Below are positions 61,003-64,000 of a DNA stretch of 64,000 nucleotides, piece after piece. The stretch is from a virus. The notes beneath the pieces were generated by a model. The model did not search any database, was not told the DNA's origin, and saw only the letters and a list, made by a program, of their open reading frames with translations. The DNA is taken from IMG/VR virus record IMGVR_UViG_3300017987_000003, positions 124,001 to 188,000 of that record; one strand, written 5' to 3'. Both the position numbers and the translations under genes were made by a program. Position 1 is the stretch's first letter. Each line of letters begins with the position of its first letter.

Positions 61003-61776
61003 ATGACTACAGGGGTCAATCCGAATATTTCTATTCAGGAGATCTACTCTGGCAATAAATTTCTGGGATTGCCCCCAGATGGCACTCCTTCAGAGGAGAC
61101 GTTGTACCGTGGTCGTATCCAGAAGTGGATCGGCGGATCGGCGGCTGGTGAATGGGCCGCGCCTGAGCTGGAGGGGATGCGAGTAGAACAGGTCTGGTGG
61201 TATTTTGATTGCTCAACAGCTCCCGATGTGTCAATTTATCTTGTTGATGATGACGATGTTGAATATCTGATTCACACGGAGACTGGCTCTACGAGTGGTT
61301 CGTATGTGCAGACGAATCATGGCTTCCTGGTCCCACCCTCATTTAAGGTGAGAGTAAAAACTGACCAAAATGTCGATGCTGAGGTATCGGTGGCAGCAGA
61401 AGATACGGGAGTGACTGGAGATGGTATAACGGCCACTTACAATCTTCAATTGGTAAACGGTCGTGTGGATCCTGGCTCTGTTTCGATTACTGCGGGCAGT
61501 GTTGTTTTCACGGATCCAGCGTCGGATGGCATTCTTGTTGGGGCAGGCGGTGGCGGGGGGTCTGGAACGATTGATTACCTCACTGGTGCAGTTGTAATTA
61601 CTCTCAATACTCCTGGGAGTTTCAGCGCGGTGAATGCTCTGGCGACGTATGACTACGATCTTATTGGCCGGGTCGGTCTCGTTATTGGCAATGGGTGGGG
61701 TCAGACGGTACCGAGTCAGACTGGAATAATTGGCGAAGAAAATCTGCCGCCGACCATGGAGCGGTCGCCGGTTTAA
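61003..61776 (+). CDS. Tail protein sharing a beta module with the sheath
   Basis: 257 residues. The N-terminal ~125 residues are unlike the sheath (IQKWIGGSAAGEWAAPELEG, VWWYFDCSTAPDVSIYLVDD). Residues ~130-225 (EDTGVTGDGITATYNLQL, FTDPASDGILVGAGGG, IDYLTGAVVITLNTPG) match the sheath insert. Probably a virion protein near sheath or tube. AGGGGAG before ATG 61003. Confidence 0.65.
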   Translation: MTTGVNPNISIQEIYSGNKFLGLPPDGTPSEETLYRGRIQKWIGGSAAGEWAAPELEGMRVEQVWWYFDCSTAPDVSIYLVDDDDVEYLIHTETGSTSGSYVQTNHGFLVPPSFKVRVKTDQNVDAEVSVAAEDTGVTGDGITATYNLQLVNGRVDPGSVSITAGSVVFTDPASDGILVGAGGGGGSGTIDYLTGAVVITLNTPGSFSAVNALATYDYDLIGRVGLVIGNGWGQTVPSQTGIIGEENLPPTMERSPV

Positions 61777-61786
61777 GGAGAAGAAA

Positions 61787-62317
61787 ATGTCACGAGCAGC
61801 AGTCGATGATCTGATGCAGGGATTTCGGTTCCATGTAACAGCTACCAAATCCGATGGGGCAACTCCCCTGGTATTTAATCGTCCAGGTGAGTTTGATGGA
61901 GCTGGGGAGGCTGGGTTTCAGAGTGTGTCGATCCCTGAGCTAACTGTCGAAGCTGTTGAGTACCGCGAGGGTACTTTTCAGTGGACGCAGAAGTATCCAG
62001 GGCCACCCACCGTCTCTGACGGCACTCTGATGCGCGGTGTAGCGAAATCGGACACCACGTTTTATGATTGGGTCCGCGACTCGGTCGACGGGGACGAGTA
62101 CCGTTGCGATGTCACGATCTATCATTATCAGCGGACTGAAATGGCATCGGCCACGCAGGCCGAGGCGGGAGACGATTTCCGTCGCATTGAATGCAAGAAC
62201 TGTGTTCCTACGCGTGCCAAGCCTGCTGGTGATTTTGATTCGATGTCGGGGGAGGTTTCCCTGGCTGAGGTCGATTTCTCCCTGGAGTCATTTGACGTAT
62301 TCCCGAAGCCTGCGTAG
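61787..62317 (+). CDS. Tail tube protein, paralogue 1
   Basis: 176 residues, the size of T4 gp19. AAVDDLMQGFRFHVTATK, GFQSVSIPELTVEAVEYREG, KYPGPPTVSDGTLMRGVAKS and DFDSMSGEVSLAEVDFSLES follow the T4-like tube family (pfam phage_T4_gp19-type). It forms the inner tube in the sheath. Strong GGAGAAG site. Confidence 0.85.
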   Translation: MSRAAVDDLMQGFRFHVTATKSDGATPLVFNRPGEFDGAGEAGFQSVSIPELTVEAVEYREGTFQWTQKYPGPPTVSDGTLMRGVAKSDTTFYDWVRDSVDGDEYRCDVTIYHYQRTEMASATQAEAGDDFRRIECKNCVPTRAKPAGDFDSMSGEVSLAEVDFSLESFDVFPKPA

Positions 62318-62337
62318 CCAAGGGAGGAGAGCGTTGA

Positions 62338-62877
62338 ATGGCACGGTCGCGCATTGCAGATTTCATGCAGAACCATCGCTTTTGGCTTCTGGATGTGGTG
62401 CCAAGTGCGACGTTTCCCTTTCTTGTATTGGGCGCTCCCATTCTGGGGTTTCAGTCAATAACTACGCCTGAATACACAGCTGAAGTAGACGAGATCAAGC
62501 AGCTTAACTCGATGTACAAGCGCAGTGCGTACTCGGGTGGCGGCGTGGCGCCGATCACTTTGACGCGTGGAGTTCTTGGATACGATGACACGATGTGGCA
62601 GTGGATGATGCGTGCGATCCGTGGGTTCGACATGACGAATCGCAACCTGCTGCTTCTTCATTTCACGAATATTGGTCACACGGACGACGAGATTGGTATT
62701 GCAGCCTGGGAGTCAGCTGCGTTTTTGCCTGGAAAAGCCTGGCTGTTGTGGGATTGTATTCCTACACGGTACAAGGCGGGATCTGATTTTGACGCCAAGG
62801 GCGGCGAGGTCAGCATTGCGGAATTGGAGATTCAACCGTGGGCGGTGACGGAATTTACGCTTTTGTCGCCACTTTAG
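62338..62877 (+). CDS. Tail tube protein, paralogue 2
   Basis: 179 residues. It has the same frame of motifs: SRIADFMQNHRFWLLDV, GFQSITTPEYTAEVDEIKQL, APITLTRGVLGYDD and DFDAKGGEVSIAELEIQPW. It aligns end to end with the preceding protein at clearly lower identity, so it is an old duplication. It may form a specialised tube end or alternate ring. GGGAGGAG upstream. Confidence 0.8.
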   Translation: MARSRIADFMQNHRFWLLDVVPSATFPFLVLGAPILGFQSITTPEYTAEVDEIKQLNSMYKRSAYSGGGVAPITLTRGVLGYDDTMWQWMMRAIRGFDMTNRNLLLLHFTNIGHTDDEIGIAAWESAAFLPGKAWLLWDCIPTRYKAGSDFDAKGGEVSIAELEIQPWAVTEFTLLSPL

Positions 62878-62889
62878 AGAGACCATTGG

Positions 62890-62917
62890 TTGACAAACCC
62901 GTTATAGCGGGTAACAT
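62890..62917 (+). promoter_or_regulatory. Promoter with operator-like inverted repeat
   Basis: TTGACA (62890-62895), 16-base spacer, TAACAT (62912-62917). The spacer holds ACCCG-TTATAG-CGGGT (62897-62912), a likely repressor or activator site. It would drive the genes after the tube genes. Confidence 0.6.
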
Positions 62918-62950
62918 ATCTGAGTAGATGATGTTTGAAGGGAAAAGATC

Positions 62951-63580
62951 ATGAGAAAATTGATTGAGAAATTGGGCAATGCGATCGAGGGCGATGGGCA
63001 GGTTGAAGATGGCGCGGAGGATTCTGTATCTAGTGTGCCGAATGTGATGCGAAAGGGGTTGGTTGAGGAGCTGGGGGATGCAATCGATGGTAAGCCCCAG
63101 GACGAGTCCACAGATGCCAACACTGTCGATGCGGCTGCATCTCTGGCCGAGGCGTCCAACCTGCTTGATGAGGAGGCCAAGACCGAGGGTGCGATCAAGG
63201 CTCTGCGCGACACTGACTACAGAGACCAGGACGCGTTCTTCAAGATGGTGCAGCTCCTCAAGGGGCTCGCCACCGTCACTAAGGAGGACGAGCAGGCCAA
63301 GAAGTACATGGCGGCGGTGTCTGATGCGCTGACCACGGCGGCCAAGAAGGTACTTGGCGAGGACGCCGATGGCCTGGACGAGGCGAAGCGCAAGTCGCAG
63401 GGAGAGATTCGCATCTTTTCCATAGAGGGATATGGTCAGCCCGAGAAATACGAATACAGCGTCAAAGAGCGCCAGGATAGTGGCAAGACGGCGCTCGCTG
63501 ACAGGGGATCTGCTCCGACGGCTCGGAAGGCATTCGACAAGGCGTTCAAGGTCTGCAAAGACGACTATGGATGGGAGTAA
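62951..63580 (+). CDS. Putative tail-module protein
   Basis: 209 residues, acidic helical N-terminal half (LIEKLGNAIEGDGQVEDGAE, VEELGDAIDGKPQDES, a repeated ELGDAID-type element) and a C-terminal domain (EIRIFSIEGYGQPEKYEYSV). Position after the tube genes is where tail assembly chaperones occur, but no slippery site joins it to the next gene. Not recognised. Confidence 0.55.
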   Translation: MRKLIEKLGNAIEGDGQVEDGAEDSVSSVPNVMRKGLVEELGDAIDGKPQDESTDANTVDAAASLAEASNLLDEEAKTEGAIKALRDTDYRDQDAFFKMVQLLKGLATVTKEDEQAKKYMAAVSDALTTAAKKVLGEDADGLDEAKRKSQGEIRIFSIEGYGQPEKYEYSVKERQDSGKTALADRGSAPTARKAFDKAFKVCKDDYGWE

Positions 63581-63583
63581 ATC

Positions 63584-63976
63584 ATGATCACAAGAACGAA
63601 AAAACAGTTGCTCAGTGAGATGGTTCAGAACGCTGGTGTAGACCCCAAGAAGATCCTTGGTGATGATGCTGAAATTGAAGGGGATCCCGAGGAGGCTATC
63701 GAGCCAGTGGCAGAGGCCATGTACAAGGTGCCACGCAGCAAGAAGGATCTCGCGCCCAAGACCCCTGCAAACCTGAAGAAGCGGGCAGATCTTGCCAAGA
63801 GTGCGGTGGCGCACGTCGAGGCTGCGATCAAGGATCTGAGTAAGATTCCTCCCCTGGATTTTATGGGCGACATTTATCACTTCTCCGAGCTGTTGGATCA
63901 AGCAATCGGTGGTGATGGAGGTGGTCTTAAGTGGCTGGCCAAGGCGTACGATAGGGATGCCAAGAAGGGAAAATGA
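63584..63976 (+). CDS. Hypothetical helical protein
   Basis: 130 residues, helical and charged (NLKKRADLAKSAVAHVEAAI, FSELLDQAIGG). Three bases after the preceding stop, so co-translated. Not recognised. Confidence 0.55.
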   Translation: MITRTKKQLLSEMVQNAGVDPKKILGDDAEIEGDPEEAIEPVAEAMYKVPRSKKDLAPKTPANLKKRADLAKSAVAHVEAAIKDLSKIPPLDFMGDIYHFSELLDQAIGGDGGGLKWLAKAYDRDAKKGK

Positions 63977-63977
63977 T

Positions 63978-64000
63978 ATGAGTCGCAAAGATCTGATAAT
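63978..64000 (+). CDS. Start of a further gene (truncated by window end)
   Basis: ATG two bases after the preceding stop; seven residues visible (MSRKDLI). Too short to identify. Confidence 0.4.

Noticed and set aside
62951-63976. Tail-chaperone type frameshift between the last two complete genes
   Set aside because: The first gene ends TAA three bases before the next ATG and no X-XXY-YYZ heptamer is seen near the stop.

Overview
The window is a stretch of a large tailed bacteriophage genome (Caudoviricetes, contractile-tailed myovirus). The evidence is a phage-type large terminase, a portal protein, a T4-like prohead protease, a gp23-like major capsid protein, a very large tail sheath and two tail-tube paralogues, all in one order on one strand. 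Every supported gene is on the + strand. Genes are packed with 1-17 base overlaps or short gaps, and no gene-free stretch exceeds about 120 bases. I see no tRNA, rRNA, CRISPR array or insertion sequence. The host cannot be named from the sequence; starts are mostly ATG with GTG and rare TTG, preceded by GGAG/GAGG-type ribosome sites.

Region 1 (1-19.5 kb) is accessory. It holds about 50 mostly small genes: a DNA methyltransferase fragment, a ribbon-helix-helix regulator, a KH-like protein with a membrane segment, many small Cys-rich (zinc ribbon) proteins, a tandem family of coiled-coil proteins with a shared LLDEIExLR motif, a TrpF-like barrel, an Rnl2-type RNA ligase, an exported SGNH hydrolase, a QueC-like PP-loop enzyme, a HicB-like protein, DUF1643 and DUF5662 proteins, an HhH-GPD glycosylase and a PD-(D/E)XK nuclease. 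Region 2 (19.5-36.7 kb) is the packaging and head module: SNF2 helicase, candidate small terminase, TerL, portal (interrupted by an HNH intein), two core proteins, protease-scaffold fusion, major capsid protein with a strong terminator, then head and neck candidates.

Region 3 (36.7-54 kb) is an adhesin and modification module. Four collagen-like (Gly-X-Thr) genes, one broken by a one-base frame change, are interleaved with LamG-like, DNRLRE-like and spherulin-4-like proteins. They are followed by two glycosyltransferases, a sulfotransferase and an AdoMet methyltransferase; a HxGH nucleotidyltransferase sits among the fibre genes. I infer that this cassette decorates the threonine-rich collagen stalks with modified glycans. 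Region 4 (54-64 kb) is the tail module: small neck and tail-completion candidates, sheath, two tube paralogues, and candidate chaperone or assembly genes running out of the window.

Three observations stand out. (i) A textbook -1 frameshift signal (GGGAAAC, 8-base spacer, hairpin) at 29089-29118 lies directly before the stop codon of a head gene and opens a 73-codon, very basic extension that has no start codon of its own. (ii) Ten copies of a 14-base interrupted palindrome, CGAACT-NN-AGTTCG, are spread over the window; seven sit exactly 13-15 bases before a start codon. (iii) The collagen-like fibres are coupled to a glycosyl/sulfo/methyl-transferase cassette.
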